A DNA stretch of 64,000 nucleotides from Polyangia bacterium (GCA_030429545.1 JAUIFF010000001.1:655599-719598), one strand, 5' to 3'. Numbered from the stretch's first letter, positions 26,908 to 36,333 are shown. The notes: generated from the sequence alone by a model not told the origin. Numbers and translations: made by a program.

Positions 26908-27945
26908 ATGTCAGCACTCGAACAACAACTCGAAGCTTTTCGCCAGCAGGTGACGAGCGTCGATAGCGAGGCCGATCTTCAACAGCTCAAGGTTGCGTTT
27001 TTAGGCAAGAAGGGCTCGGTTTCCCAACTCCGGCGGCAAATGGGCAAGATGAAGCCCGAGGAGCGCAAGGCGTTTGGGGCCGCGTTTAACCGCTGCAAAA
27101 ACCAGATCGAATCGGAACTCGAGGATCGCCGCAAGCACCTCGACCAGCAGGCCCGCCTACGCGACCTAGAGCGCACCGAAGATCTGACGATGCCGCCCAC
27201 ACGCCCGCGGTTTGGCACCTTGCATCCGATCACGCGGACGCGCCGGGAGTTGCTTGCCACCTTCCGTCGGCTCGGCTTCGATGTCGCCGAAGGTCCGCAC
27301 ATCGAGCACGAGGCCTACAACTTTGATGCCCTCAACTTTCAGCCCGAGCACCCGGCCCGCGACGAGCAGGACACGTTTTTTGTTCGCGGCCAACATGGCG
27401 AAGAGGGCTCGGGGATCGTGTTGCGTACGCACACTTCTCCCGTGCAGATCCGGTCGATGCTGACCCGCCAGCCGCCGATTCGGGTGGTCGCGCCAGGCAC
27501 CGTGTTCCGCCGCGACGACGATCCGACCCACTCGCCGATGTTCCACCAAATCGAGGGGCTCTACGTCGACCGCGATGTCAGCATGGCTGACCTCAAGGCC
27601 ACGTTGTTGCAGTTCACCTCGGCGTTTTTTGGCACTGGTTTGGACATCCGCCTGCGGCCCTCGTTTTTCCCGTTCGTCGAGCCTGGGGCCGAGTTTGATA
27701 TGCAATGCCCGTTTTGCCGCGGCGACGGATGCAACGTGTGTAAGACCACCGGATGGATCGAGCTCGGCGGCTCCGGGATGGTCCACCCCGCAGTGTTCGA
27801 ATCCGTCGGGATCGACCCCGAGGAATACACCGGCTGGGCCTTTGGCTTCGGCATCGACCGCATGGCCATGTTGCTGCATGGCATCCCCGACCTCCGCCTG
27901 ATGTTCGACGGCGATGTCCGCTTCTTGGAGCAGTTCCCGTGTTGA
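26908..27945 (+). CDS. pheS: Phenylalanine-tRNA ligase alpha subunit
   Basis: Catalytic alpha subunit (345 aa) of the heterotetrameric class II synthetase charging tRNA-Phe. The N-terminal coiled coil binds tRNA (~1-95). Class II motif 2 ('PIRVVAPGTVFRRDDDPTHSPMFHQIEG') and motif 3 ('GWAFGFGIDRMAML') are clear. A 'CPFCRGDGCNVCKTTGWIELGG' insertion with four cysteines is typical of many bacterial PheS. RBS GTGAGGGG. Its stop overlaps the pheT start. Confidence 0.97.
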   Translation: MSALEQQLEAFRQQVTSVDSEADLQQLKVAFLGKKGSVSQLRRQMGKMKPEERKAFGAAFNRCKNQIESELEDRRKHLDQQARLRDLERTEDLTMPPTRPRFGTLHPITRTRRELLATFRRLGFDVAEGPHIEHEAYNFDALNFQPEHPARDEQDTFFVRGQHGEEGSGIVLRTHTSPVQIRSMLTRQPPIRVVAPGTVFRRDDDPTHSPMFHQIEGLYVDRDVSMADLKATLLQFTSAFFGTGLDIRLRPSFFPFVEPGAEFDMQCPFCRGDGCNVCKTTGWIELGGSGMVHPAVFESVGIDPEEYTGWAFGFGIDRMAMLLHGIPDLRLMFDGDVRFLEQFPC

Positions 27946-30464
27946 TCTCCTGTTATTGGCTCAATCAAATGCTCGACCGCGACGAACCAGTCGCGCCGGC
28001 GCAGATCTCCGAAATCCTCACCAGCCTAGGTCTCGAAGTCGAGTGCCAAGAGGTTCACGGCGAGTGCGTTGGCGATGTCATCGTCGGTGAGATCCGGGCG
28101 AAAGACCCACATCCCAAGGCCGACAGGCTCACGGTCGTCAAACTGTTTAACGGCAGCGAAGAGCTCCAGGTCGTGTGCGGCGCTTCAAACCTTCCAGAGG
28201 TTGGTGGGAAAGTTGCATTTGCACCTGTCGGTGCCGTGCTCCCGGGCGACTTCAAAATCGGCGCCCGGCAGATCCGCGGGGTCGACTCGTCGGGGATGAT
28301 CTGCTCCGAGGTCGAACTCGAGATCGGTCACGACGGCGACGGGATTTTGATCCTGCCCACCTCGTTTGAAGCCGGCGTGCCGCTGCACAAGTTGGTCCCG
28401 CAAATCAACGACACCGTGCTCGAGCTCGGGGTCACGCCCAACCGCCCCGATGCCCTCGGGCACGTCGGAGTTGCCCGCGATGTCGCCACCAAACTCGGTT
28501 GCGGACTCAAGTTGCCCGAGCTGCGCCCGCTCGAGGGGAGAAGCCCCGAAGTTGCCGAACTGCCCGAGCTTGTCACGTTGGACGAAGATGCCCAGGACCG
28601 TTGTGGTCGCTACATCGGCCATGCCTTGCAAAACGTCACGGTAGCCCCGTCGCCACTTTGGATGCGTGTACAACTACATCGCCTCGGGCTACGGGCCATC
28701 AACAACTGTGTCGACATCACCAACTATGTGTTGATGGAGCAGGGACAGCCGCTGCACGTGTTTGACCGCGCGCGCCTCAACGAGGGTAGGGTGGTCGTGC
28801 GCCGGGCAAATGCCGATGAGCCGATGACCACGCTCGACGACACCGAGATCAAGCTGTCGGCCGAAGATCTGGTCATTGCAGATGCACAAAACCCGCAGGC
28901 GCTCGCCGGGGTGATGGGCGGTGCCGACTCGATGGTTTCTGAGGCGACCACCACAATTTTGTTGGAGGCCGCCTACTTCAATCCGCCAAAAATCCGTGCG
29001 AGCGCCCGTCGCCATGGGTTTCACACCGATTCGAGCTACCGGTTTGAACGCGGAGTCGACCATAGTCGCGGACTTTCGCGAGCCTCAACGCGGGCGCTCA
29101 ACCTGCTCGAAGACCTCGCCGGAGCCGAGTGCATCGGCCACACCGAAGTTGTTGGCGAGCGTCCGCCGGCTGCTCAAATCACCCTTCGGCGCAGTCGCGT
29201 CCGCCGGGTGTTGGGCGTCGATGTCCCGGCCGATGCCGCCAAGGCCACGCTGACGGGCCTCGGGGTCGAGGTCGACGACAGCAATCCCGAAGCTTGGCAA
29301 TGCGTGGCGCCGACACACCGCCCCGACCTCCTGCGCGAGGACGACTTGGTCGAAGAGATCATGCGGTTTTACGGCCTCGACAACATTCCTGCGGTCGCCT
29401 CGGTCCCGAGTGCGCCGGTCGAGGAGGTTCGCGACCCAAGCCAGGCCCGGATCGATCGCGTGATCGACAGCCTGCGTGAGGCCGGCCTACACGAGGTTGT
29501 TTCGATGGCGTTCACCGCCAAGGACAAGCTCGCGCCGTTTGCCTCGGTCACGCCCGAATCGCAGATCGTCGAGGTCCAAAACCCGATGCGCGTGCAGGCG
29601 GGATACATGCGTACGCATCTACTCCCGGGTTTGCTCGACGCCCTCGAAGTCAACGTTGCCCACCATGCCCGGGCGATCGGCCTGTTTGAGGTCGGGCGTG
29701 TCTACGCCTGGCCCGAAGCTCCCAATGCTGCGGATGGGCCAACGGCCGAAGTTGACCGCCAGCTCCCCCGCGAGTCTCCCCGAGCTGGGATCCTGTTATG
29801 TGCCGGACGCAGCCAAGCATCCGGCTACGATGCCCGGTCGGCCTCCGGAACAATTGTACATGCACTCGAACGCCTTGGGCTCGCCGCCCAAGTCGCTGCC
29901 TCCGACCAGACCATCCCGTTTTTGCACCCCGGTGTGCAGGGGCGCGTGCTCGCCTTGGTGCCGGGGGGCGAGCCAATCGAGGTTGGTGTCGTCGGTGAGA
30001 TCCACCCCGACATCCTGCGTGGGCGCGAGCTGCCCGACGGTTTGCGGGCCTACTACGCCGAGCTTCGGGTCGACGAGGTCCCGACGGTTGGGGTTGCCCA
30101 GGCTACGGGGTTGCCGCGGTTTCCCGCGACAAGCCGCGATCTTTCCCTCGAGGTGCCGGTGTCGTTTCCCGCCGCAGATGTGGTTGAAGCGCTTGCCCAA
30201 GCCGCAAGTGTGGCCCTGCGAGACGAGCCGGAGATTATCCTCGCAGGCGATCACTTTGATGTTGGCCGCCGCGCCATCGAAGTCGTCGAGGATTATCGCG
30301 GAAAGGGCGTAGATGCAGGGCAAAGGGCTCTGCTGTTGCGGATGAGCTACCGGGCGCCAGAGCGTTCGGTGACCGATACCGAGGTGCAAAAACTGCATCA
30401 GAAGATCGTTGTTGCTGCCTGTGACTTGCTCAAACCCCGCGTACCTACAGTTCGTGTCCGTTAG
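27939..30464 (+). CDS. pheT: Phenylalanine-tRNA ligase beta subunit
   Basis: An 841-aa beta subunit. The N-terminal EMAP/OB tRNA-binding domain ('GEIRAKDPHPKADRLTVVKL') is followed by B3/B4 editing, B5 and the catalytic-like core, with a C-terminal anticodon-binding FDX domain ('FPATSRDLSLEV'). The start is GTG 27939, with GGAG 8 nt upstream and overlapping the pheS stop, or TTG 27942. Reading upstream of this is an artefact inside pheS. Several A/T-ending codon clusters carry the iterated palindrome (28214, 28877, 29855). Confidence 0.96.
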   Translation: MLISCYWLNQMLDRDEPVAPAQISEILTSLGLEVECQEVHGECVGDVIVGEIRAKDPHPKADRLTVVKLFNGSEELQVVCGASNLPEVGGKVAFAPVGAVLPGDFKIGARQIRGVDSSGMICSEVELEIGHDGDGILILPTSFEAGVPLHKLVPQINDTVLELGVTPNRPDALGHVGVARDVATKLGCGLKLPELRPLEGRSPEVAELPELVTLDEDAQDRCGRYIGHALQNVTVAPSPLWMRVQLHRLGLRAINNCVDITNYVLMEQGQPLHVFDRARLNEGRVVVRRANADEPMTTLDDTEIKLSAEDLVIADAQNPQALAGVMGGADSMVSEATTTILLEAAYFNPPKIRASARRHGFHTDSSYRFERGVDHSRGLSRASTRALNLLEDLAGAECIGHTEVVGERPPAAQITLRRSRVRRVLGVDVPADAAKATLTGLGVEVDDSNPEAWQCVAPTHRPDLLREDDLVEEIMRFYGLDNIPAVASVPSAPVEEVRDPSQARIDRVIDSLREAGLHEVVSMAFTAKDKLAPFASVTPESQIVEVQNPMRVQAGYMRTHLLPGLLDALEVNVAHHARAIGLFEVGRVYAWPEAPNAADGPTAEVDRQLPRESPRAGILLCAGRSQASGYDARSASGTIVHALERLGLAAQVAASDQTIPFLHPGVQGRVLALVPGGEPIEVGVVGEIHPDILRGRELPDGLRAYYAELRVDEVPTVGVAQATGLPRFPATSRDLSLEVPVSFPAADVVEALAQAASVALRDEPEIILAGDHFDVGRRAIEVVEDYRGKGVDAGQRALLLRMSYRAPERSVTDTEVQKLHQKIVVAACDLLKPRVPTVRVR

Positions 30465-30501
30465 GACCGTTGCCGGAAGAGCGTGGCAAAATTCCGCGAA
30501 C

Positions 30502-30537
30502 TGCGGCGACGGCGGGTCAAAACCCTACGTCGCCGCA
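30502..30537 (+). terminator. Strong GC hairpin between pheT and ihfA
   Basis: TGCGGCGACG (30502-30511) pairs exactly with CGTCGCCGCA (30528-30537), with an inner GGGT/ACCC. No U-tract follows, so it may act as a 3'-end stabiliser or processing site rather than a classical terminator. Confidence 0.5.
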
Positions 30538-30597
30538 AATCATCTTGCGCAAGTTGCTAACCTCCTGATATTGCATAGCTAGCGAAGGGTGCCCGCG

Positions 30598-30882
30598 ATG
30601 AAGATGACCAAGGCCGATATCGTCGAGCGCGTCTGCGAAAACGTCGGTGGATTCTCCAAAAAAGAGGCCGCCGAATTGGTCGACATGGTCTTCAACACCA
30701 TGAAGGACACGCTTTCGACGGGTGAGAAAATCAAGATCTCCGGGTTTGGCAACTTTGTCGTGCGTTCCAAAAATCCACGACCGGGCCGCAACCCACAAAC
30801 CGGCGAAGAGATCATGATCGACGCCCGCAAGGTGTTGACGTTCAAGCCCAGCAACGTGCTCAAGACAATTCTCAACTCCTGA
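30598..30882 (+). CDS. ihfA: Integration host factor alpha subunit (HU/IHF family)
   Basis: A 94-aa DNA-bending protein. The order pheT-ihfA and the sequence ('MTKADIVERVCENVGGFSKKEAAELVD', 'GEKIKISGFGNFVVRSKNPRPGRNPQTGEE') identify the IHF alpha type rather than generic HU. The ATG at 30598 is preferred to a GTG nine bases upstream, with a GAAGGG RBS at 30584-30589. IHF commonly assists sigma-54 promoters, two regulators of which are in this window. Confidence 0.93.
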   Translation: MKMTKADIVERVCENVGGFSKKEAAELVDMVFNTMKDTLSTGEKIKISGFGNFVVRSKNPRPGRNPQTGEEIMIDARKVLTFKPSNVLKTILNS

Positions 30883-30886
30883 GCCA

Positions 30887-31393
30887 ATGCCCCGAGCTTC
30901 CCGGATCAAGCGCAGTCGCACCGACGACAAGCTCGGGTTCGGGCTCGGGACCGATAAGCTGTACTTCAAGATCGGCGAGGTTTCGCGGATCGTCGGCGTA
31001 CCGGCCTATGTCCTGCGGTTTTGGGAGGGGGAGTTTCCCGGGCTCAAACCGCAAAAGTCGCGCTCGCAACAACGGGTGTATCGCCGCCGGGATGTCGAGA
31101 CCCTGTTAAAGATCAAACACCTTTTGTATGTGCAAAGGTTCACGATCGCCGGGGCGCGCAAGCAGCTGCGCGAGTCTGGTGGCGAGGTTCCCGTGGCGGC
31201 ACCTTCAGGTGCGTACATTGCTAGGCAATCGCTCGAGTCGATCCGCGTTGCCCTGCGGGAGCTCAAAGCGCTGGTGAAGACACGGGTCGACGGCGACCTC
31301 GGGGCCGATCCCGCGGCCTACCTCAAATCCAAGACTTCCAAGACAGTCGCGGATGTTCAGCAACCACTGCTGTCGCGCGACCGGCGAAAGTAG
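30887..31393 (+). CDS. MerR-family transcriptional regulator
   Basis: A 168-aa protein. The N-terminal MerR winged helix-turn-helix reads 'YFKIGEVSRIVGVPAYVLRFWEGEFPGLKP', then 'RVYRRRDVETLLKIKHLL' (residues ~24-75). A short helical tail follows without the metal-binding cysteines of metal sensors. It sits four bases after ihfA, a conserved pheT-ihfA-merR arrangement known from Myxobacteria and other deltaproteobacteria. The ligand is unknown. Confidence 0.9.
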   Translation: MPRASRIKRSRTDDKLGFGLGTDKLYFKIGEVSRIVGVPAYVLRFWEGEFPGLKPQKSRSQQRVYRRRDVETLLKIKHLLYVQRFTIAGARKQLRESGGEVPVAAPSGAYIARQSLESIRVALRELKALVKTRVDGDLGADPAAYLKSKTSKTVADVQQPLLSRDRRK

Positions 31394-31504
31394 CCGACGT
31401 AGCCGACCAAAAGGCGGTGGCGCGGGAAGGCCGACGTCAATCGTCACGTCCGCAAAAAACAGGCTTGCCCCCCACCGACAAACCGGGTATACGGTGCGTC
31501 CTTT

Positions 31505-31578
<74 letters not shown>

Positions 31579-31585
31579 TGGGAGA

Positions 31586-31616
31586 GCCGGGGAAACATCC
31601 CCGGCTTTGCTTTTTG
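31586..31616 (+). terminator. Rho-independent terminator of tRNA-Pro
   Basis: GCCGGGGA (31586-31593) pairs with TCCCCGGC (31598-31605) around AACA, followed by TTTGCTTTTT. Confidence 0.85.
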
Positions 31617-31641
31617 GTTGCTTCGGCGATACAGGTCTCCC

Positions 31642-32466
31642 ATGGCACGCCCGCTCATACTCGTCACCAACGACGATGGCGTTTTGGCCCCTGGGATCCG
31701 CGCGTTGGCCGAGGCTGTCGCGCCGCTCGGAGATGTCATCGTCTGTGCACCCGATCGGGAGCGCAGTGGGACCGGCCATGCGATCACCCTGCACTCGCAC
31801 CTGCGGGCGATGCCGTTGCGCGAGGGGTGGTGGTCGGTTAGCGGTACCCCCGTCGACTGTGTGTACCTCGGGTCACTACATCTGTGCGCGCGCCGGCCTG
31901 ACCTCGTTATTTCGGGGATCAACCCCGGTTACAACCTCGGGACCGACGTCTTTTACAGTGGGACCGTCGGCGGGGCGTGCGAGGGATTTCATCGCGGGTC
32001 GTCGGCGATGGCCGTGTCGATGCATGCCCACGACCCGTTGGAGCCTGTATTGCCGCTGATTCGCCGCTTGGCCGGGAAACTTTTGCAGGCGCCGCAGCGT
32101 GGTCTTCTCAACGTCAACATTCCGCGGATTCTGCACGAGCGCGGCTCGGGTCTCGACGGACCTATCGCCATCCATCGCGAGGCCGAGCACGACCTCACCG
32201 CCGACGAGCTCGCTGAGCGTGTCAACCAATTCGCCGTACGCGTTACCCGGCTTGGCAAACGCCCGTACCGAGATGTGGTTGAAGAGCGTCAGGACCCGCG
32301 CGGCAACCCGTACTACTGGATTGGTGGTCCACCCGCGACTGCGATTTTAGCTGAGGGCGAAGACACCTGGGCAATCGCCGAGGGCATGGTTTCGGTCACC
32401 CCCCTGGTGCTCGACATCACGGCTCCCGACATCGCACCGTGGCGAGCAGCCCTCGCCGACAATTAA
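31642..32466 (+). CDS. surE: SurE: 5'/3'-nucleotidase
   Basis: A 274-aa metal-dependent nucleotidase acting on nucleoside monophosphates, involved in stress survival and nucleotide salvage. It starts 'MARPLILVTNDDGVLAPGIRAL', where NDDG supplies the metal-binding Asp residues. 'PDRERSGTGHAIT', 'SGINPGYNLGTDVFYSGTVGGA' and 'NVNIP' are further SurE motifs. The ATG at 31642 fits the family start. It is followed closely by apt, a nucleotide-salvage pair. Confidence 0.95.
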   Translation: MARPLILVTNDDGVLAPGIRALAEAVAPLGDVIVCAPDRERSGTGHAITLHSHLRAMPLREGWWSVSGTPVDCVYLGSLHLCARRPDLVISGINPGYNLGTDVFYSGTVGGACEGFHRGSSAMAVSMHAHDPLEPVLPLIRRLAGKLLQAPQRGLLNVNIPRILHERGSGLDGPIAIHREAEHDLTADELAERVNQFAVRVTRLGKRPYRDVVEERQDPRGNPYYWIGGPPATAILAEGEDTWAIAEGMVSVTPLVLDITAPDIAPWRAALADN

Positions 32467-32487
32467 ACCCGACAACTGGAGCGCACC

Positions 32488-33066
32488 ATGAACCCGGAAA
32501 AAAATGTAGATACATTGAGCTCGGAAGCCCGTGAGCAGGCGTTTGTCCAGGTCGCCCAGGCGATCCGCAATGTCCCCGACTTTCCTGCGCCCGGTATCTT
32601 GTTTCGCGACATCACCCCGGTGTTGCGCGACCCAGCGGCACTCAAGGCCGCGACCCAGCTACACCTCGACGCGCTGTCGGGCCGCCGCGATGCCATCGAC
32701 GTGATCGTCGGTATTGAGTCGCGTGGTTTTTTGTTCGGCATGCTGCTCGCCCAAGCCCTCGGAGTTGGGTTTGTCCCGGTGCGCAAGCCCGGCAAGCTCC
32801 CGGCCGAAACAGTCGAGCAGCGCTACGCCCTCGAGTATGGCGAAGATTGCTTGCAGATGCATGCAGATGCACTGAAGTCCGGCGACCGGGTGTTGATCGT
32901 CGACGACCTGTTGGCCACGGGGGGCACGGCAGCAGCCGCCTGCGTCCTAGTCAACAAGCTTGGGGCCGAGGTCACCGGTTGTCTGTTTTTGGTCGAACTC
33001 AGTGGGCTCAAGGGCCGCGAGAAGCTCGAAGGCCACTGGGTACGGGCGATCATTCAATACTCGTAG
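32488..33066 (+). CDS. apt: Adenine phosphoribosyltransferase
   Basis: A 192-aa type I phosphoribosyltransferase making AMP from adenine and PRPP. The PRPP loop is VLIVDDLLATGGTAAA; 'GIESRGFLFG' and 'RKPGKLP' are the other family motifs. The N-terminus is slightly extended. The conserved MHADAL block is encoded with A/T-ending codons that make two tandem TGCAGATGCA palindromes (32852-32871), and another copy sits in codons 6-9. Confidence 0.95.
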   Translation: MNPEKNVDTLSSEAREQAFVQVAQAIRNVPDFPAPGILFRDITPVLRDPAALKAATQLHLDALSGRRDAIDVIVGIESRGFLFGMLLAQALGVGFVPVRKPGKLPAETVEQRYALEYGEDCLQMHADALKSGDRVLIVDDLLATGGTAAAACVLVNKLGAEVTGCLFLVELSGLKGREKLEGHWVRAIIQYS

Positions 33067-33095
33067 GTGGCGAACTCCGAGCGAATGGTTGCGAG

Positions 33096-33833
33096 CTAGC
33101 CGCTCGGTGCGTTTGCTTGTTGGATATCCGCCAGGGTCACCACCCGTGTCGGTACCAGCGATTGAAACGCGACGACCGAGCGTTCATCGGCCGCATGGGC
33201 TGCAAGCAGCAAGCCTGCACCCGCCTTGACCCGCTTGCTGAGCACGTTGACCCACCGCTGTTGTTGGTCTGGGTCGACCCCGGCAAACGGCTCGTCGAGC
33301 ACAAACAACTTGCCTTCGCCCGCCATCAACCCTGCAAGCGACAGGCGCCGCCGCATCCCGAGGCTGAAGGTCGTCACCAGGTGGTCAAGTTGCGGACCTA
33401 GGTCGGCGAGCTGATATAGCTGCTCGCGGGAGGGTGCATGATGTGTAAATACATCGGCATAAAAGTCGATCCAATCGCGACCGCTGAGCCCGGTGGGTGG
33501 GGGGATTTCTTGGGCGAGAAAGCGCAGGTGCGTGCGGGCCAAAAGTGGCGAAGCGGCCAGGTCGACGCCCGCGATCTCGACCGAGCCCGCATCGGCCACC
33601 ACCGTGCCGCCAATCGCCCCGAGCAGGGTCGACTTGCCGCTGCCGTTGGGTCCGACCAAGACAACCACCTCGCCGGCCGCGACCTGCAGGTTGACCCCGC
33701 GCAACACGCTCCGCTCAAAAAACCGTTTATCGAGGTGCTCGACACAGAGTACAGGCGACGACACGAAGCCTAGTTGTAGGGGGAAATCGGCGACAATGCA
33801 ATCTGATGAGGTGCGGGCCGCATGTGTATACAT
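33096..33833 (-). CDS. ABC transporter ATP-binding protein
   Basis: ATPase of an ABC exporter: Walker A GPNGSGKST, signature SLGMRRRLSLA, Walker B LFVLDEP. The core begins at 'VLCVEHLDKRFFERSVL'. The start is uncertain. ATG 33833 (MYTHAARTSS) is given, but the frame stays open to 34025 through the tandem repeat, and GTG codons nearer the domain are possible; no RBS decides. The partner permease is upstream on the same strand, across the repeat array. The substrate is unknown. Confidence 0.85.
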   Translation of the reverse strand: MYTHAARTSSDCIVADFPLQLGFVSSPVLCVEHLDKRFFERSVLRGVNLQVAAGEVVVLVGPNGSGKSTLLGAIGGTVVADAGSVEIAGVDLAASPLLARTHLRFLAQEIPPPTGLSGRDWIDFYADVFTHHAPSREQLYQLADLGPQLDHLVTTFSLGMRRRLSLAGLMAGEGKLFVLDEPFAGVDPDQQQRWVNVLSKRVKAGAGLLLAAHAADERSVVAFQSLVPTRVVTLADIQQANAPSG

Positions 33834-33927
33834 GATTTTTGCCAGGGCTGGGTGGTCGAGCAGGCGTTCAACCGGGTAGTGCAACGCCAGCACGGGCGGG
33901 TGCCAGGCAATGCCCACACCTCGCATG

Positions 33928-34385
33928 CAACCGAACAGTGCTACAAAAGACGCCGCAAGCGAGCGGGACCTTGCCACAGTGCTACAAGAGACGCTGCAGG
34001 GTAGGCAACCAGGCAAAATGTCCACGTCTCGTGCTCAACCGAACGGTGCCACAAAAGACGCCGCAGGGTAGGCAACCAGGCAAAATGTGACATCTCGCGT
34101 TCAACCGAACAGCTACAAGAGACGCCGCAAGCACCGAACAGTGCCCGCAGGGTAGGCAACCAGGCAAAATGTCCACATCTCGTGCTCAACCGAACGGTGC
34201 CACAAAAGACGTCGCAGGGTCGGCAACCAGGCAAAATGTCTACATCTCGCGCTCAACCGAACGGTGCCACAGAAGACGCCGCAGGGAAGGGAACCAGGCA
34301 AAATGCCCACCTCGCACTCAACCGAACACCGCCACAAAAGACGCCGCAAGCGCGGGGGGAACCAGGCAAAATGTCCACACTCCAC
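33928..34385. repeat. Tandem array of ~65-67 bp units between ABC transporter genes
   Basis: About seven diverged units. Each contains AACCGAAC, a GCCACAAAAGACGCCGCAG-type block, GGCAACCAGGCAAAATG and TCCACATCTCG. AACCGAAC recurs at 33929, 34037, 34103, 34188, 34255 and 34320, with a partial copy at 34133. Two intervals (108 and 85 bp) contain extra partial units. The whole unit is conserved with no unique spacers. Both neighbouring reading frames enter the array. Confidence 0.85.
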
Positions 34386-35451
34386 GACGTGCCCGATCCC
34401 AGGATTTCCGAGCCAACGGGAGCCCTGGCGTTGACCGTTGAAATTGGGCCCACGCGGCCCATACCCGGCCAAACGGCAAGCTCCACAGGCCCGCACAAAC
34501 CGCTCCCAGGGCCCAAACCGCGAGTGCTGGGGTCGTGCTGGCGACTGCCCAAGTTGCCCATACAACTAAAACCCCGAGGCGGAGTGAAAGTGCTGGCGTG
34601 CAGCGGGCACAAAGCCGCAGGGCAATTGCTGTTGTCGGTGTGCGCCGGCGGGCGAGAGCTGCGAGCCAGCCCGGGAGCGGGCGGGCAAGCGGCGGTCCCG
34701 ACAGGCTACGAATCGACTCGTGTAGCCGGGCAACCGCCTCAAAGTAACCCCGCGAATAGGGGTGCTTGGCAACCATCCGTAGTACGAGGGAGACGACCAG
34801 CGGCACGCCAAGAAGTTGCAGGTACATAGAAGACCAGCTGGAGCCGGCCCAGACTTTCGCCAGCGCGAGTTGCCCGGGCATGGCGAGGGCGGCAGCGAGT
34901 GCGAGCCCAAGGGCGGGCGCGTAGAGATACACGGTGATCTCTGGGGCGGTCCAGCCCCCGCCGAGGTAGCGCTGGGCACTGCCAATGGATGAATCCGTAG
35001 AAAATCGACGCCCGAGGTAGGCGCAGGCCGCCGGAATTAGCGGTTCGAGCAAAAGCGCATGTATCAGCAATAATCCCAGGTCGGCCATCAGCGCGGCCGA
35101 CTGGTGCAGGCCAACGCCGCTGGCGAGACTTCCGGTGGCGACCCCTGCGAGCCCACAAATACCCGCCCAGAGCAGGCCACCCAGGTGCTGCGGCCAGCTG
35201 CATCGCCAGTGACGGTGTGGGTGCACAGGCAGCGGAGCCAGGCGAAACCGTGCGGGGTTGTGAAGGTAGGCAGCGAGCCGAGCGTGTAGACCGGCCAACA
35301 AAAATAGCGGGCCGATGGCAAAGATGTAGCCGCGCCGGGTCAACAGCGGTTGCTCGCCGGCATTGGCCAGCCACACGGCGAGCAGGCCAGCGCCGAGTAG
35401 CGGTAGCAGCCATCCTGTGCGCTCGCGGTCCCATTTTGGTAGCTGCTGCAC
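34318..35451 (-). CDS. Multi-pass membrane protein, probable ABC exporter permease
   Basis: A 377-aa protein with about 8-10 hydrophobic segments (for example 'WLLPLLGAGLLAVWLA', 'GYIFAIGPLFLLAGL', 'LGLALAAALAMPGQLALA', 'LGVPLVVSLVLRMVA'). It lies upstream of the ABC ATPase on the same strand, so permease is the best inference. The last ~20 residues ('GVWTFCLVPPALAASFVAVFG') are encoded by the final unit of the tandem array, so the native C-terminus has probably been replaced or extended by repeat DNA. Confidence 0.7.
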   Translation of the reverse strand: MQQLPKWDRERTGWLLPLLGAGLLAVWLANAGEQPLLTRRGYIFAIGPLFLLAGLHARLAAYLHNPARFRLAPLPVHPHRHWRCSWPQHLGGLLWAGICGLAGVATGSLASGVGLHQSAALMADLGLLLIHALLLEPLIPAACAYLGRRFSTDSSIGSAQRYLGGGWTAPEITVYLYAPALGLALAAALAMPGQLALAKVWAGSSWSSMYLQLLGVPLVVSLVLRMVAKHPYSRGYFEAVARLHESIRSLSGPPLARPLPGWLAALARRRTPTTAIALRLCARCTPALSLRLGVLVVWATWAVASTTPALAVWALGAVCAGLWSLPFGRVWAAWAQFQRSTPGLPLARKSWDRARRGVWTFCLVPPALAASFVAVFG

Positions 35452-35637
35452 GGGGCGAGGGTACGCGCGAGCAGTTGCAGCGTCACGAAATTGTCTGGTT
35501 CACTGAGCGACGCGGTACCGACTCGTTTGCCATGTTGTTGCTGCTCGATCGCCGAGCATGTCGGCACCGTCAGCGAGGTCGGGCCGGGGCCGGGCCCATG
35601 GCTTTACCATCGCCGCACAACCGGGTATGAGCCGGCC

Positions 35638-36333
35638 GTGTCGGTCACCGAGAGCCCAGAGGTAAGCCCCACCATTCGGGGAGTCGTATTTGATTTGGAC
35701 GGGACCCTCTACGACAAACGCCCACTCGAGCGCGCCTTTTTATGGTCGATGCCGTGGTCGATCCCACGACTTTATCGCTACACAAAAGTACGCAAGTCCC
35801 TCGCGGGTCAGGATTTTGGCACGGCCGAAGCGATTTTCGCGGAGACCCGCCGGCGTTTGGCAACCGGCTCGCGTGCGCAGGCCCGCTGGCAACGATGGAT
35901 CGACGAGGTCTACGACCCGGGTCTCGTTCGCAACTTCGCCCGTGCTGTGCGACCCTATCCCGGCGTCTCCGAATTGCTCAGCCAGCTGCGTGCCGGTGGG
36001 ATACGCCTCGGGCTCGTCTCGGATTACCGCGGTATTGAAACACGCTTGCAGCTGCTTGGCCTCGGGGTTTGTGACTTTGATTTTTGTATGGTCACAGAAA
36101 TCGAAGGTGCGATGAAACCAGCACCGCGAATGGCCGAGCGAACCCTCGCCGGGATGGGGCTACAGGGCTCAGAAATGCTGATGGTAGGTGACAGGGAGTT
36201 TGCCGACGCCGCGTTTGCCAGGGCTGCGGCGATGGAGTTTGTCGGAGTTGTCGCACCTGGTGGTCAAGCCCTCGACAAGCGCTGGATGCCGTGGGGTGGC
36301 GTTTGTCGTTACGTGCATAAGCGCTGTTTGTAG
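35638..36333 (+). CDS. HAD-superfamily hydrolase
   Basis: A 231-aa phosphatase-like protein. Motif I DLDGTLYD gives the nucleophile and acid/base Asp pair, motif II is 'LGLVSDY', motif III is the Lys of 'MKPAP', and motif IV is 'GDREFADAAFA'. A helical cap lies between motifs I and II. The GTG at 35638 is preferred because the 49 codons upstream are low-quality Cys/Pro-rich sequence; no strong RBS is seen. The substrate is unknown. Divergent from the ABC permease. Confidence 0.85.
   Translation: MSVTESPEVSPTIRGVVFDLDGTLYDKRPLERAFLWSMPWSIPRLYRYTKVRKSLAGQDFGTAEAIFAETRRRLATGSRAQARWQRWIDEVYDPGLVRNFARAVRPYPGVSELLSQLRAGGIRLGLVSDYRGIETRLQLLGLGVCDFDFCMVTEIEGAMKPAPRMAERTLAGMGLQGSEMLMVGDREFADAAFARAAAMEFVGVVAPGGQALDKRWMPWGGVCRYVHKRCL

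Noticed and set aside
27753..27938. Upstream extension of pheT
   Set aside because: It lies inside pheS in another frame and lacks the PheT N-terminal motif; GTG 27939 with an RBS is the proper start.
33928..34385. CRISPR array
   Set aside because: The whole 65-67 bp unit is conserved, with no variable spacers, and no cas gene is nearby. It is a tandem repeat.
34182..34829. 215-aa plus-strand reading frame across the tandem array
   Set aside because: It is made of repeat text (KMSTSRAQPNG-like) and antisense permease sequence, with no supporting features.
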